This document shows positions 1-8,050 of a stretch of 64,000 bases of DNA, in pieces. How positions within the stretch are numbered: position 1 is the stretch's first letter; every line of letters starts with the position of its first letter. The notes beneath the pieces are model-generated. The model was not told the origin of the DNA, did no database searches, and saw nothing but the letters and a program-made list of their open reading frames with translations. Location: positions 62,001 to 126,000 of the forward strand of contig JABCZR010000009.1 in assembly GCA_013289585.1 (NCBI GenBank), in the 5' to 3' direction. The translations under genes and the position numbers were made by a program. The stretch is from Acidobacteriota bacterium (lineage in GTDB: Bacteria > Acidobacteriota > Terriglobia > Acidiferrales > UBA7541).

Positions 1-786
1 GCGCACGAACAGGCCGCCGGAGGCCGGGGCAAAACGGAGATGTGGCACGTAGTTTCTGCCGAACCTGGCGCAACGCTGCTGGCTGGTCTTAAGCCTGGGG
101 TCACAAAAAAACGATTCATTGAAACTTTGGAGTCCCGCAAGAATCTCGAAGATTTATTCCAAGCCCACAACGTCACTGCCGGCGACACATTCTTTATTGC
201 GGCCGGGACCCCGCACACTATCGGCCCGAATATGACGATTTGCGAGGTCCAGGAATATTCCGACCTTACGTACCGCATTTACGATTACGATCGAGTCGAT
301 GCCCGTGGCAAACCGCGTGAACTCCACGTTCAAAAGGCCCTGGAAGTATTGAACTTCGGTTCGCAAGGTTGTGGCAAAAGACCCAGAGTTCCGCTGTCGA
401 AGACACCTCTTGCGCAGAGCGATCTGCTTTCCGCGTGTCCATATTTTGCGTCCGAAATATGGGAAGCATCCGTTCTAGACTCGCGAACGGACAAATCTCA
501 TTTCGACCTCTTGATTGTGGTTTCAGGAAATGGCGTCCTGGATGGCCCGGGCTTTGCATTCCCGTACAAACAAGGCGAATGTTGGTTCTTGCCGGCAGAC
601 CTTGGGAGCTATTACATCGTGGCCGGCGCAATTTTCCCCGCTAGCGAAAAAGATTACAAACAGAGGCCGAATTCTGAACCCACCGTGCTGATACGTACTT
701 ACGTCCCCGAGATTCAATTCTTGCGTGATGAACTCGCAAAGGCGGGGCACACAAGCAGCGAGATCTCTAAGACTGTATTTGACTAG
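1..786 (+). CDS. manA: Mannose-6-phosphate isomerase, type I (5' end outside window)
   Basis: Interconverts mannose-6-phosphate and fructose-6-phosphate and so feeds mannose into GDP-mannose synthesis. The frame is open from base 1, and the residues before the first ATG (position 40), GKTEMW, already match the conserved family stretch, so that ATG is internal and the gene starts upstream of the window. The visible 261 residues carry the cupin metal-site motif AGTPHTIGP and the stretch EVQEYSDLTYRIYDYDR, both typical of type I phosphomannose isomerases. The gene ends 12 bases before manC, which catalyses a later step of the same route, so the two are probably co-transcribed. Family assignment is firm; the missing N-terminus cannot be judged. 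Confidence 0.93.
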   Translation, partial: AHEQAAGGRGKTEMWHVVSAEPGATLLAGLKPGVTKKRFIETLESRKNLEDLFQAHNVTAGDTFFIAAGTPHTIGPNMTICEVQEYSDLTYRIYDYDRVDARGKPRELHVQKALEVLNFGSQGCGKRPRVPLSKTPLAQSDLLSACPYFASEIWEASVLDSRTDKSHFDLLIVVSGNGVLDGPGFAFPYKQGECWFLPADLGSYYIVAGAIFPASEKDYKQRPNSEPTVLIRTYVPEIQFLRDELAKAGHTSSEISKTVFD

Positions 787-798
787 GACAGCGTCTCT

Positions 799-1917
799 AT
801 GTCATCAGAGAAATTCACCGTTCACGCTGTGATCCTCGCCGGAGGACGCGGCACGCGTTTCTGGCCACGCAGCCGCACACGCACGCCCAAACAACTCTTG
901 AATATCGTCGGCAAGGACACGATGTTGCAGCAGACGGTCGCGCGCCTGCGTCCACTTGTTCATCCCAACTGCATCTGGACGGTCACGAACGCGGAACAAG
1001 CTGCGGCAGTGCGCAAGCAAGTTCCGCTCGCGGCACGTAAGCGTGTGCTGACGGAACCCGTCGGACGGAACACGGCGGCAGCAATCGCTCTAGCATCAAT
1101 TCACGTTCGCCATGTTGCGGGCGGCGATGCGTTGATGGCCGTGCTGCCCGCCGATCACTACATCGAGCTGGACAAGAAATATCGGGAGATCGTGAGCGCA
1201 GCTCTCGACGTCGCCAGCCATCCCGGGCGCATGGTCGTACTCGGCATTCCTCCGACGCGGCCGGAGACGGGATTCGGCCACATCGAGCGGATGAGTGAAC
1301 CGATCGGTACCGAAGGATTTCCCGTTTTCCCCGTGCTGCGCTTTACGGAAAAGCCCGAACTGAAGCTCGCGCAAGAATATGTCGCCAGTGGAAATTATCA
1401 CTGGAACGCCGGGATGTTCTTCTGGCGCGTTTCCACGTTCCTCGAAAACCTACGGGAGTTTTTGCCGAAGACACACGCGGCGCTGGAAAAACTCGCGGCC
1501 TCCATCGGAACTCGCAGCTATGCAAGCAAGCTGCGAGCGATTTACGCGAAGCTCGAGAATATCTCCGTGGACTACGCGGTCCTCGAGCCAGCTACCAGGG
1601 CAGTAGGCGAACCCCGCGTCTTCGTCATCCCCGCGGACGTCGGCTGGAGCGATATCGGCTCCTGGGGAGCGGTTCACGGACTGCTGCTGGACAAAAACTC
1701 CACGGACGGCAACGTCTTCCTCACTCCAGGCTACGCTCTCGACGCTCGCGGCAATCTCATTTCCTGCCCGGGAAAAATCGCCGCCTTGATCGGTATAAAC
1801 GACCTGATCGTCGTGGACACACCCGACGCGCTGCTCATCTGCCCGCGCGACCGCGCCCAGGACGTCGGCAAAATCGTGAAATGGCTTGAAGCGCAAAAAT
1901 TGAGAAGGCTCTTATAA
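799..1917 (+). CDS. manC: Mannose-1-phosphate guanylyltransferase
   Basis: Transfers GMP from GTP to mannose-1-phosphate to give GDP-mannose, a precursor of polysaccharide mannose, fucose and rhamnose. The nucleotidyltransferase signature LAGGRGTRFWPRSR lies at about residues 14-27, followed by PKQLL, and WNAGMFFW sits in the second half as in other GDP-mannose pyrophosphorylases. At 372 residues it is the short form without the C-terminal cupin isomerase domain, which fits with manA being a separate gene just upstream. The start at 799 is the first ATG after manA and precedes the conserved N-terminal strand by 12 residues. Confidence 0.94.
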   Translation: MSSEKFTVHAVILAGGRGTRFWPRSRTRTPKQLLNIVGKDTMLQQTVARLRPLVHPNCIWTVTNAEQAAAVRKQVPLAARKRVLTEPVGRNTAAAIALASIHVRHVAGGDALMAVLPADHYIELDKKYREIVSAALDVASHPGRMVVLGIPPTRPETGFGHIERMSEPIGTEGFPVFPVLRFTEKPELKLAQEYVASGNYHWNAGMFFWRVSTFLENLREFLPKTHAALEKLAASIGTRSYASKLRAIYAKLENISVDYAVLEPATRAVGEPRVFVIPADVGWSDIGSWGAVHGLLLDKNSTDGNVFLTPGYALDARGNLISCPGKIAALIGINDLIVVDTPDALLICPRDRAQDVGKIVKWLEAQKLRRLL

Positions 1918-2010
1918 GGGTCGTCTTTTAAGGCGGTCCGCCTCTCTGCAGCCAGGCCAATCCGGCTCTTGGGGAATTGAACGCTTCGCGTATACTTTCC
2001 CACGGCACAC

Positions 2011-3420
2011 ATGACCTCGATCAAATTTGGAACCGATGGCTGGCGCGGCGTGATCGCGGAAGACTTCACGTTTGCGAACGCGCGAATGGTGGCGCAAGGC
2101 ATCGCGCGATACGTGGTGCGCTGCGAGGACGCGCGCAAGGGCGTCATCATCGGCTATGACCATCGTTTCGCTTCGGACACCATCGCTGCCAGCGTCGCCG
2201 AAGTGCTCTCCGCCAGCGGCACTCCCGTTTGGCTGACGGATAAACCGTGTCCCACACCGGCGGTCTCCCTGCTTGTGCGGCAACACAAAGCCGCCGGCGG
2301 CCTGATGATCACCGCCAGCCACAATCCTTATCCATGGAATGGCATCAAGTACAAAGCGAGCTATGGCAGTTCGGCATTGCCTTCCATTGTCGCGCAAATT
2401 GAAAAAGAGCTAGCCGTGGTGGAGCAGGAAAGCGTGCCGCCGCTGCCGCCGCGAAAAGACCTGATTCACCCCCTGGAACCGCGCGCGCTGTATCTTGACA
2501 CGCTCGAAAAACTTGTGGATTGGCAGCGGCTGCGCGCCGCGAAGCTCCGCTTCGTCTCCGATGTGATGCATGGCTCGGCCACGGGCCTGCTCGTCGCACT
2601 GTTCCGGCGCAATGGCGTGGCCTGCGATGAAATTCGCGGCACGCGCGACCCGCGCTTCGGCGGCGTGCATCCCGAGCCGATCGAGCCGCACATCGACGCC
2701 TTGAGCAAAGCAGTGCTCGCGGGACAATTTGATGCTGGCCTGTGCGCCGACGGCGATGGCGACCGCATCGGCGCGATCGATCGCGACGGCGCGTTCGTCA
2801 ATCCTCACCAGATTTTCGCGCTGCTCGTCTGGCACCTGGCGGGAACGCGCAACCTGCCCGGAGATATCGCGAAAACTTTTTCCGTCACCAAACTCATCGA
2901 CAAGCTGGCCGCCAAATTCGGCCGCAAACTCCACGAAACGCCCATCGGCTTCAAATACATCTGCGAATTGATGCTCGAGCAGAACATTTTGATCGGCGGC
3001 GAAGAGAGCGGCGGCATCGGCACCAATCTTTACATTCCCGAGCGCGACGCCACGGTTTCCGCTCTTTTCCTCGCAGAACTAATGGCCTGGCACGGCGAAT
3101 CGCTGGGCGAGCTGCTTGCCGTGATTCATGCCGAATTCGGCGAGTATCATTACGGCCGCGTCGACCTCGACTTGAAGCCCGGCCAGAAAGAAAAAGCCAT
3201 CGCACATTTTTCGAGCAGCAAGCTGGACCGCATCCTCGATCTGAAGGTCGTCCGCCGCGAAGATATGGACGGCATTAAACTCTATCTCGGCGAACTTGGC
3301 TGGCTGCTGGTCCGCGCTTCGGGCACCGAAAATCTCTTGCGAGTCTATTGCGAAACGTCAAACGCCGGGACCACCCGGCGCGTTCTCGAAGCTGTAACCA
3401 AAATCGTTCACAATCTCTAG
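2011..3420 (+). CDS. Phosphoglucomutase/phosphomannomutase family protein
   Basis: Alpha-D-phosphohexomutase that moves phosphate between C1 and C6 of glucose or mannose. All four signature loops are visible: the phosphoserine loop TASHNP with Ser at about residue 103, the metal loop DGDGDR near 247, the sugar loop GEESGG near 331, and the phosphate-binding loop RASGTEN near 435. Lying directly after manA and manC, the likeliest role is to supply mannose-1-phosphate to ManC. The sequence starts TSIKFGTDGWRG, typical of the PGM/PMM subgroup, but substrate preference cannot be read from sequence alone, so I give no gene symbol. Confidence 0.92.
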   Translation: MTSIKFGTDGWRGVIAEDFTFANARMVAQGIARYVVRCEDARKGVIIGYDHRFASDTIAASVAEVLSASGTPVWLTDKPCPTPAVSLLVRQHKAAGGLMITASHNPYPWNGIKYKASYGSSALPSIVAQIEKELAVVEQESVPPLPPRKDLIHPLEPRALYLDTLEKLVDWQRLRAAKLRFVSDVMHGSATGLLVALFRRNGVACDEIRGTRDPRFGGVHPEPIEPHIDALSKAVLAGQFDAGLCADGDGDRIGAIDRDGAFVNPHQIFALLVWHLAGTRNLPGDIAKTFSVTKLIDKLAAKFGRKLHETPIGFKYICELMLEQNILIGGEESGGIGTNLYIPERDATVSALFLAELMAWHGESLGELLAVIHAEFGEYHYGRVDLDLKPGQKEKAIAHFSSSKLDRILDLKVVRREDMDGIKLYLGELGWLLVRASGTENLLRVYCETSNAGTTRRVLEAVTKIVHNL

Positions 3421-3428
3421 GAACCGCC

Positions 3429-3788
3429 ATGAACACAATCAATTTAGAAGAAAAATTCAGCCGCTTCTCCGACTACTGCAACCCGCGCGTCATTGGCGAG
3501 GTAAACGACTGCCACGTCAAAGCCGTCAAACTAAAGGGTGAATTTATCTGGCATCATCATGAAAACGAGGACGAGCTCTTCCTTGTCGTCAAAGGTACGC
3601 TCCGGATGAAATTCCGTGGCAGTGAAGCCGTCATCAAAGAAGGTGAATTCGTTGTCGTCCCGCGTGGCGTCGAGCATTGCCCTGTTGCGGACGAAGAAGT
3701 GCACATTGTTTTGATCGAACCGAAATCCACTCTCAACACCGGCAACATCAACAACGAAAGGACCGTCGCCCAGCTCGAGCGCATTTGA
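3429..3788 (+). CDS. Cupin domain protein
   Basis: Small single-domain cupin of 119 residues. The start at 3429 (ATG eight bases after the mutase stop) gives a compact beta-barrel protein. In-frame codons upstream overlap the mutase gene and look non-coding. The metal-site motif WHHHENEDELFLVV is followed by a glycine-rich turn, and the second motif GEFVVVPRGVEHCP provides the last histidine. Such proteins bind a metal and may be isomerases, dioxygenases or small-molecule binders. The function here is unknown. Its place right behind the sugar-phosphate genes suggests co-expression but does not prove a sugar substrate. Confidence 0.85.
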   Translation: MNTINLEEKFSRFSDYCNPRVIGEVNDCHVKAVKLKGEFIWHHHENEDELFLVVKGTLRMKFRGSEAVIKEGEFVVVPRGVEHCPVADEEVHIVLIEPKSTLNTGNINNERTVAQLERI

Positions 3789-3824
3789 ATCCTTCACTTG
3801 CCCTTGCTGCGGCCTCCACCAGCC

Positions 3825-4706
3825 ATGGAACATCGCTTCTACACTCTTGACGTATTCACCACCACCCGGTTCGAAGGCAACCCTCTCGCGGTCATCACCG
3901 ACGGTGACGGGCTCTCCGACGACGAGATGCTCGCCATTGCCCGCGAAATGAATCTTTCGGAAACGGTCTTTGTGCAGAAACCCACCGAAGAGGAAGCCCT
4001 CGCGCGCCTGCGAATTTTCACGACAAAAGAAGAATTGAAACTCGCCGGCCATCCGGTCATCGGCACATGGTTCCTGCTTGCGGAGCTGGGCGTCGTTCCC
4101 GCACAGGAAGGTGGAGTTCACGTCTTGCAGCAAACCGGAGCGGGCGTCCTGCCGGTGGAAATCCGTTTCAAGGACGGCCGCCCGCAGCGCGTGACCATGA
4201 CGCAAAAAGAGGCCATCTTCAAACCCGCCAAGCTCAACAAGAAAAAACTCGCCGCGGCCTTAGGACTCGCGCCAAAGGATTTCGATCCCTATCTCGAACC
4301 GGAGTTCGTCTCCACCGGCATCTTCAACCTGATGGTTCCTCTGCGCAATCGCGCCGCGCTCGGTAAAATCGTCATGAACATGCTCAAACTCCGGAGCCTG
4401 CAAGGCAAAAACACGACCATGGCCTACTGCTTCACTCTTGGCGGAAACGGAAAGGCGTTTTCCCGCGGGATGCTGCCGTGGGAGCTCTACGAAGACGCCG
4501 CTACCGGCTCCGCTGCGGGATCGCTCGGCGCCTACCTCGTTCGCCACGGCAAGCTCGCGACGGGTCACACTCTCAGTATTCTCCAAGGCGCGGAAATGGG
4601 CCGTCCAAGCCACATCGAAGTGCAAGTATCACAGAGCGGGAAAAAACTCGTCCCTCGAGTGAGCGGAGCCGCCGTAAAAGTCTTCGAGGGCACCATTCGC
4701 ATCTGA
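3825..4706 (+). CDS. PhzF family isomerase/epimerase-like protein
   Basis: Member of the PhzF/DAPF-like fold family, which includes the phenazine isomerase PhzF and many bacterial homologues of unknown substrate. From the ATG at 3825 the protein starts MEHRFYTLDVF, the usual family N-terminus; an earlier TTG at 3798 would add nine unlikely residues. The catalytic glutamate is in MNLSETVFV (Glu46), and the second-half loop EDAATGSAAGSLGAYL is also present. There are no other phenazine genes nearby, so phenazine synthesis is not implied. It follows the cupin gene by 36 bases and ends at a strong terminator. Confidence 0.9.
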   Translation: MEHRFYTLDVFTTTRFEGNPLAVITDGDGLSDDEMLAIAREMNLSETVFVQKPTEEEALARLRIFTTKEELKLAGHPVIGTWFLLAELGVVPAQEGGVHVLQQTGAGVLPVEIRFKDGRPQRVTMTQKEAIFKPAKLNKKKLAAALGLAPKDFDPYLEPEFVSTGIFNLMVPLRNRAALGKIVMNMLKLRSLQGKNTTMAYCFTLGGNGKAFSRGMLPWELYEDAATGSAAGSLGAYLVRHGKLATGHTLSILQGAEMGRPSHIEVQVSQSGKKLVPRVSGAAVKVFEGTIRI

Positions 4707-4806
4707 CTTTTCGGCTCGGGGGATTCGTTTGTACTTGTGAGACCAGAGCCGCTCTCGTTGTTTATCTCCTGCCAAAAACGTAGAACGAACAACTAAAAAG
4801 AAAAAA

Positions 4807-4838
4807 GGGCCACGCGGGAAAAACCGCGCGGCCCTTTT
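4807..4838. terminator. Bidirectional rho-independent terminator
   Basis: An 11-bp stem (GGGCCACGCGG at 4807-4817 with CCGCGCGGCCC at 4824-4834, one mismatch) is followed by TTTT and preceded by an A-rich run, so it has a U-tract on both strands. It lies between the convergent PhzF gene and the heptad-repeat gene and probably stops transcription from both sides. Confidence 0.85.
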
Positions 4839-4855
4839 CTTCGCATAGCGAAAAC

Positions 4856-5584
4856 TTACTTGTGTCCCTTGCGATCCTGCTTTAGGTCCTTGCGATCCTT
4901 GTGCAAGTCCTTCTTGTCCTTGTTGATGTCCTTCTGATCCTTGTTGCGATCTTTGCGGTCCTGGCTCAGATCCTGCTTATCGCTGTGCAAGTCTTTCACA
5001 TCCTGATTCCGGTCTTTGCGGTCCGCATTTAGATCTTTGACGTCGTTGTTACGGTCTGTGCGGTCCTTCGAGAGTTCGGTCTTGTCATGGTTGATGTCGC
5101 GCTGGTCCGCGTTGCGGTCGGTGCGGTCCTGATGCAAATCCTTGCGGTCGGCTTTGGCTTGCATGCTGTTGTCGCCGTATTTCGCATCATCCTTGGCCAG
5201 CTTGGTCTTGTCCTGGTTGATGTCGCGCTGATCGGCATTGCGATCGGCGCCGTCCTTCGAGAGGTCGGTTTTGTCGCCGCGAATGTCTTTGTTGTCTTGA
5301 TGAACGTCGCGCTTGTCGCTCTTGATGTCCTTATTGTCCTGGTGGATGTCCTGCTTGTCGTTCTTGATATCGGTCTTATCTTTGTTGATATCGCGTTGAT
5401 CGGCATTGCGATCCGCGCGATCGTTCGCCAGATCTTTCTTATCGTTTCGAATATCTTTTTTGTCCTGTTTGACGTCCTGCTGCTGCGTGGCCGGATCCGG
5501 GCTTTGCGCAGAAGCACCACCGGCGAGCAACCCAACAAATGCAATCGCGAGCACACCTCGACCGACTAACTTTTCTGCCTTCAT
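4856..5584 (-). CDS. Secreted heptad-repeat protein rich in Lys, Asp, Asn and Arg
   Basis: I do not recognise a named family. The first 26 residues (MKAEKLVGRG, then a hydrophobic run ending GGASA) form a clear Sec signal peptide. Nearly all of the remaining 215 residues is a seven-residue repeat of the form xD(K/R/Q/N)xD(I/L/R)x, for example QDKKDIR, NDKKDLA, ADQRDIN, copied roughly 28 times, with a short break around DDAKYGDNSMQAKA. The repeat is almost free of hydrophobic residues apart from one Ile/Leu per unit, and acidic and basic residues are near balance. The mature protein should be periplasmic or secreted and either a charged single alpha-helix or disordered. Function is unknown. 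It stands alone, convergent with the PhzF gene. Confidence 0.8.
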   Translation of the reverse strand: MKAEKLVGRGVLAIAFVGLLAGGASAQSPDPATQQQDVKQDKKDIRNDKKDLANDRADRNADQRDINKDKTDIKNDKQDIHQDNKDIKSDKRDVHQDNKDIRGDKTDLSKDGADRNADQRDINQDKTKLAKDDAKYGDNSMQAKADRKDLHQDRTDRNADQRDINHDKTELSKDRTDRNNDVKDLNADRKDRNQDVKDLHSDKQDLSQDRKDRNKDQKDINKDKKDLHKDRKDLKQDRKGHK

Positions 5585-5717
5585 AGTCTTCTCTCCTGAA
5601 GATAACGTTCGGACTGGTTCCTACTGCTGAAAAATCAAACACAACGCGGGCGGCAAAGTTTCGCGGACCAAGGCCAGGATTTTAGGGATTCCTTCGAGGG
5701 CTCAACAACTACTCTAA

Positions 5718-6125
5718 CTACTTTACAATCAAAGTCTTACGGACGCCGTCGAGGATGCCGTTCACAAACGCCCCGGACTCCTCGGAAGAATATTTTTTGG
5801 CCAGATCAACCGCCTCATTCAGCACCACCTTCGGCGGCGTTTCTCCCGCGCGCAGCTCATGAATCGAAAGCCGCAGAATCGCACGGTCGATGGCCGCCAT
5901 GCGTTCGAACCGCCAATTGTCCGAATGCCCCACGATCAAGGCGTCAAGCACCGCGATATCTTTCGCCGCCCCTTCGAATAATTTCTCAGCAAACGCGCGC
6001 GTCGTGTCCGCGGCCTTCGCGCTCTTCCAGAATTTTCCCTCCAGCTTCCCAAAATCCTGCTTGCTCATGTCCCATTGAAACAACATCTGCATGGCAAACT
6101 CGCGTGATTTTCTCCGGAGGGTCAC
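5718..6125 (-). CDS. nusB: Transcription antitermination factor NusB
   Basis: RNA-binding protein that with NusE (S10) binds boxA in rRNA leaders. The 135-residue product begins TLRRKSREFAMQMLFQWDM and ends SGAFVNGILDGVRK, both typical of NusB, with RAILRLSIHEL in the middle. I chose the GTG at 6125, one base after the ribH stop. A longer in-frame start exists inside ribH but would add about 39 residues with no family likeness. The ribH-nusB order and near-overlap are common in bacteria and indicate one transcript. Confidence 0.9.
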   Translation of the reverse strand: MTLRRKSREFAMQMLFQWDMSKQDFGKLEGKFWKSAKAADTTRAFAEKLFEGAAKDIAVLDALIVGHSDNWRFERMAAIDRAILRLSIHELRAGETPPKVVLNEAVDLAKKYSSEESGAFVNGILDGVRKTLIVK

Positions 6126-6126
6126 G

Positions 6127-6654
6127 TTATTTGCGCCGCGTCTTTCCAGCGGGCGCCGCTTTCGAAAAGCCGGCGTGCAGCCTGCGCGACAGATGGCCCA
6201 TCTCGATAGCCGCAAGCCCGGCTTCGAATCCTTTGTTCCCACCCTTCAATCCGGCGCGATCGATGGCTTGCTCCAGCGTGTCGCAGGTCAGCACACAAAA
6301 AATCACCGGAACACCCGTGTCCATCTGCGCCAGTTGCAAGCCTCGAGAAGTCTCCGAACAAACATAATCGTAGTGCGTCGTTTCGCCGCGAAGCACGCAA
6401 CCGATGGCGATCAGTGCATCGTATTTCCCAGTCGCCGCGAGTTTCTTGGCGGCCAACGGCAATTCGAACGCTCCCGGAACGTGGACTACCGTGACATCTT
6501 CGTTGCCCGCTCCCGCGCGTTCCAGAGCATCCACCGCCGCGGACAGCAGCCGCTCCGTGATGAAGCTATTGAATCGGCTCACAACAATGCCGAAGCGCAA
6601 ACCCGCTGCGCTCAATTCCCCGTCAATCTTTCCCGGTTGTAATTTCCCTGCCAT
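6127..6654 (-). CDS. ribH: 6,7-dimethyl-8-ribityllumazine synthase
   Basis: Penultimate step of riboflavin synthesis: condenses a ribityl-aminopyrimidine with dihydroxybutanone phosphate. Signatures seen are [10 protein letters not shown] near the start, [13 protein letters not shown] for substrate binding, and [17 protein letters not shown] with the active-site histidine. The 175-residue length includes a C-terminal extension rich in Arg and Lys beyond the usual ~155. No other rib genes are in the window. It is followed one base later by nusB. Confidence 0.94.
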   Translation of the reverse strand: MAGKLQPGKIDGELSAAGLRFGIVVSRFNSFITERLLSAAVDALERAGAGNEDVTVVHVPGAFELPLAAKKLAATGKYDALIAIGCVLRGETTHYDYVCSETSRGLQLAQMDTGVPVIFCVLTCDTLEQAIDRAGLKGGNKGFEAGLAAIEMGHLSRRLHAGFSKAAPAGKTRRK

Positions 6655-6711
6655 CGCCGCCGTGCCGCTCCTATTTCCTATCCTTTACTTCCTCTGCCTC
6701 ATTTACTTCCT

Positions 6712-7494
6712 TCACTTCCCTTTAAACTGCGCCGCCCTCTTCTCCAAAAACGCCTTCGTCCCTTCGCGCATATCTTCCGTCGCGCAAGCCAGCCCGAAAA
6801 GCGTCGCCTCCAGGAAGAGTCCTTCTTCCTGCGGCATTTCCATGCCACGTTCAATCGCTTCCATCGCGAATTTTACGGCCACCGGCGCATTCGCGATGAT
6901 TTTCTTCGCCATCGCTTCTGCCGCGGGAATTAGTTCCGCCGGTTCATAAATGTGATTGACCAGCTCGATGCGCAGCGCCTCTTCCGCGGTAATCATCTCG
7001 CCGGTCAGGCAAAGCTCCTGCGCCACACCCTTGCCGCAAAGCCGCGCCAGCCGCTGCGTTCCGCCATAGCCGGGTATGATTCCGAGCTTCACTTCCGGCT
7101 GCCCGAGTTTCGCCGTTTTGCTCGCGATTCGAATGGTGCAGGAGAGTGCCAGCTCGCAGCCGCCGCCCAGCGCAAATCCGTTGATCGCGCAAATCGATGG
7201 CTTGCCCATGGTCTCCAGCAAATGAAACACACTCTGGCCGTAAAGCGAAAACTCCTTGCCATTCACTGGCGTTTGCTGCGCCAGCTCTCCAATATCCGCG
7301 CCGGCCACGAAGGATTTTTCGCCTGCGCCGGTAAGAATCAGCACGCGCACGGCTTCATCCCCGCGAGCATCGAGCAGCGCGTGATGCAGCTCTTCCACCG
7401 TCTTGCGATTCAGTGCATTCAGCACCTTCGGCCGGTTGAAGGTGATGTATGCGATCCCTTCTTTCTTTTCGTACAGAATGTTTTCGTAGCCCAT
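6712..7494 (-). CDS. Enoyl-CoA hydratase/isomerase (crotonase family)
   Basis: Crotonase-fold enzyme that hydrates enoyl-CoA to 3-hydroxyacyl-CoA. The oxyanion-hole motif FVAGADIGEL is present, and both catalytic glutamates of true hydratases are visible: Glu114 in GGGCELAL and Glu134 in GQPEVKLGIIPGYGGTQRL. Length (260) is standard. Together with the 3-hydroxyacyl-CoA dehydrogenase at 8051-8932 and the thiolase at 10446-11636, on the same strand, it makes a set for short-chain acyl-CoA oxidation or its reverse. Whether crotonyl-CoA is the main substrate is inference. Confidence 0.92.
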   Translation of the reverse strand: MGYENILYEKKEGIAYITFNRPKVLNALNRKTVEELHHALLDARGDEAVRVLILTGAGEKSFVAGADIGELAQQTPVNGKEFSLYGQSVFHLLETMGKPSICAINGFALGGGCELALSCTIRIASKTAKLGQPEVKLGIIPGYGGTQRLARLCGKGVAQELCLTGEMITAEEALRIELVNHIYEPAELIPAAEAMAKKIIANAPVAVKFAMEAIERGMEMPQEEGLFLEATLFGLACATEDMREGTKAFLEKRAAQFKGK

Positions 7495-7506
7495 AAGCCA
7501 AGCTTT

Positions 7507-8013
7507 CTACTGTTCAATAGTGATGTCGAGACGGTTTGACTCTACGAAGCCCTTGCCGACTTCGGGAAACTCACGGCGCACTTGGATGCAGTATTTGCCG
7601 GAACTTCGCAAATCGTATAAATAGCTCACTTCGATGGTATCCTGGCTGGTTTCATGCGGCTTCAACGTAATAAGGATAGTTCTTCCCACTGCAAAGCTGC
7701 CACTTTGCTTCATTTTGCGGAATTCTTCGGTTTCCGGGACCGGCTTGCCCGATTCGTCCCGCACGTCAATTCCCCAATCGAATCCGGGATTCGTCAAACC
7801 ATAATGTACCGTCCTCTCGGAATTGTTGATTGCCGTTACTAGCAGGGAAACGGTTGTACCTGCTTTCCAAACCAGCGTGCTAGGCTTTACAGCACTTTGG
7901 GACGCTTCCAACCTAAGTGCGAAACCATTTATTATGTTCTTCTTGCCGGCAGCATCCGCACAAACAGAGACCGCAGCCATCAAGACTCCGGCCATCACTC
8001 TAGCGAGCCGCAT
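7507..8013 (-). CDS. Secreted protein with a BsuPI-like beta-sandwich (tentative)
   Basis: A 168-residue protein with a Sec signal peptide (MRLARVMAGVLMAAVSVCADAA). The mature part has alternating beta-strand character: TLVWKAGTTVSLLVTAINNS, then TLKPHETSQDTIEV and a C-terminal YCIQVRREFPE. This layout resembles the intracellular proteinase inhibitor (BsuPI) and related periplasmic beta-sandwich domains, but I am not certain of the family. It sits between the crotonase and the dehydrogenase genes on the same strand with gaps of 12 and 37 bases. It has no obvious role in acyl-CoA metabolism and may simply share the transcript. Confidence 0.7.
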   Translation of the reverse strand: MRLARVMAGVLMAAVSVCADAAGKKNIINGFALRLEASQSAVKPSTLVWKAGTTVSLLVTAINNSERTVHYGLTNPGFDWGIDVRDESGKPVPETEEFRKMKQSGSFAVGRTILITLKPHETSQDTIEVSYLYDLRSSGKYCIQVRREFPEVGKGFVESNRLDITIEQ

Positions 8014-8050
8014 CGTGTCCCCTTACAGTTCAGGCTGAAATACCTCGAAC

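Noticed and set aside
3348-3428. N-terminal extension of the cupin protein
   Set aside because: The in-frame residues lie within the mutase gene in another frame and have the Arg/Ser composition of shadow translation.
5087-5569. Long hydrophobic reading frame on the plus strand opposite the heptad-repeat gene
   Set aside because: It is the antisense of the Lys/Asp repeats, which automatically reads as Val/Leu/Ile; no ribosome site and the minus-strand gene has a signal peptide and its own terminator.
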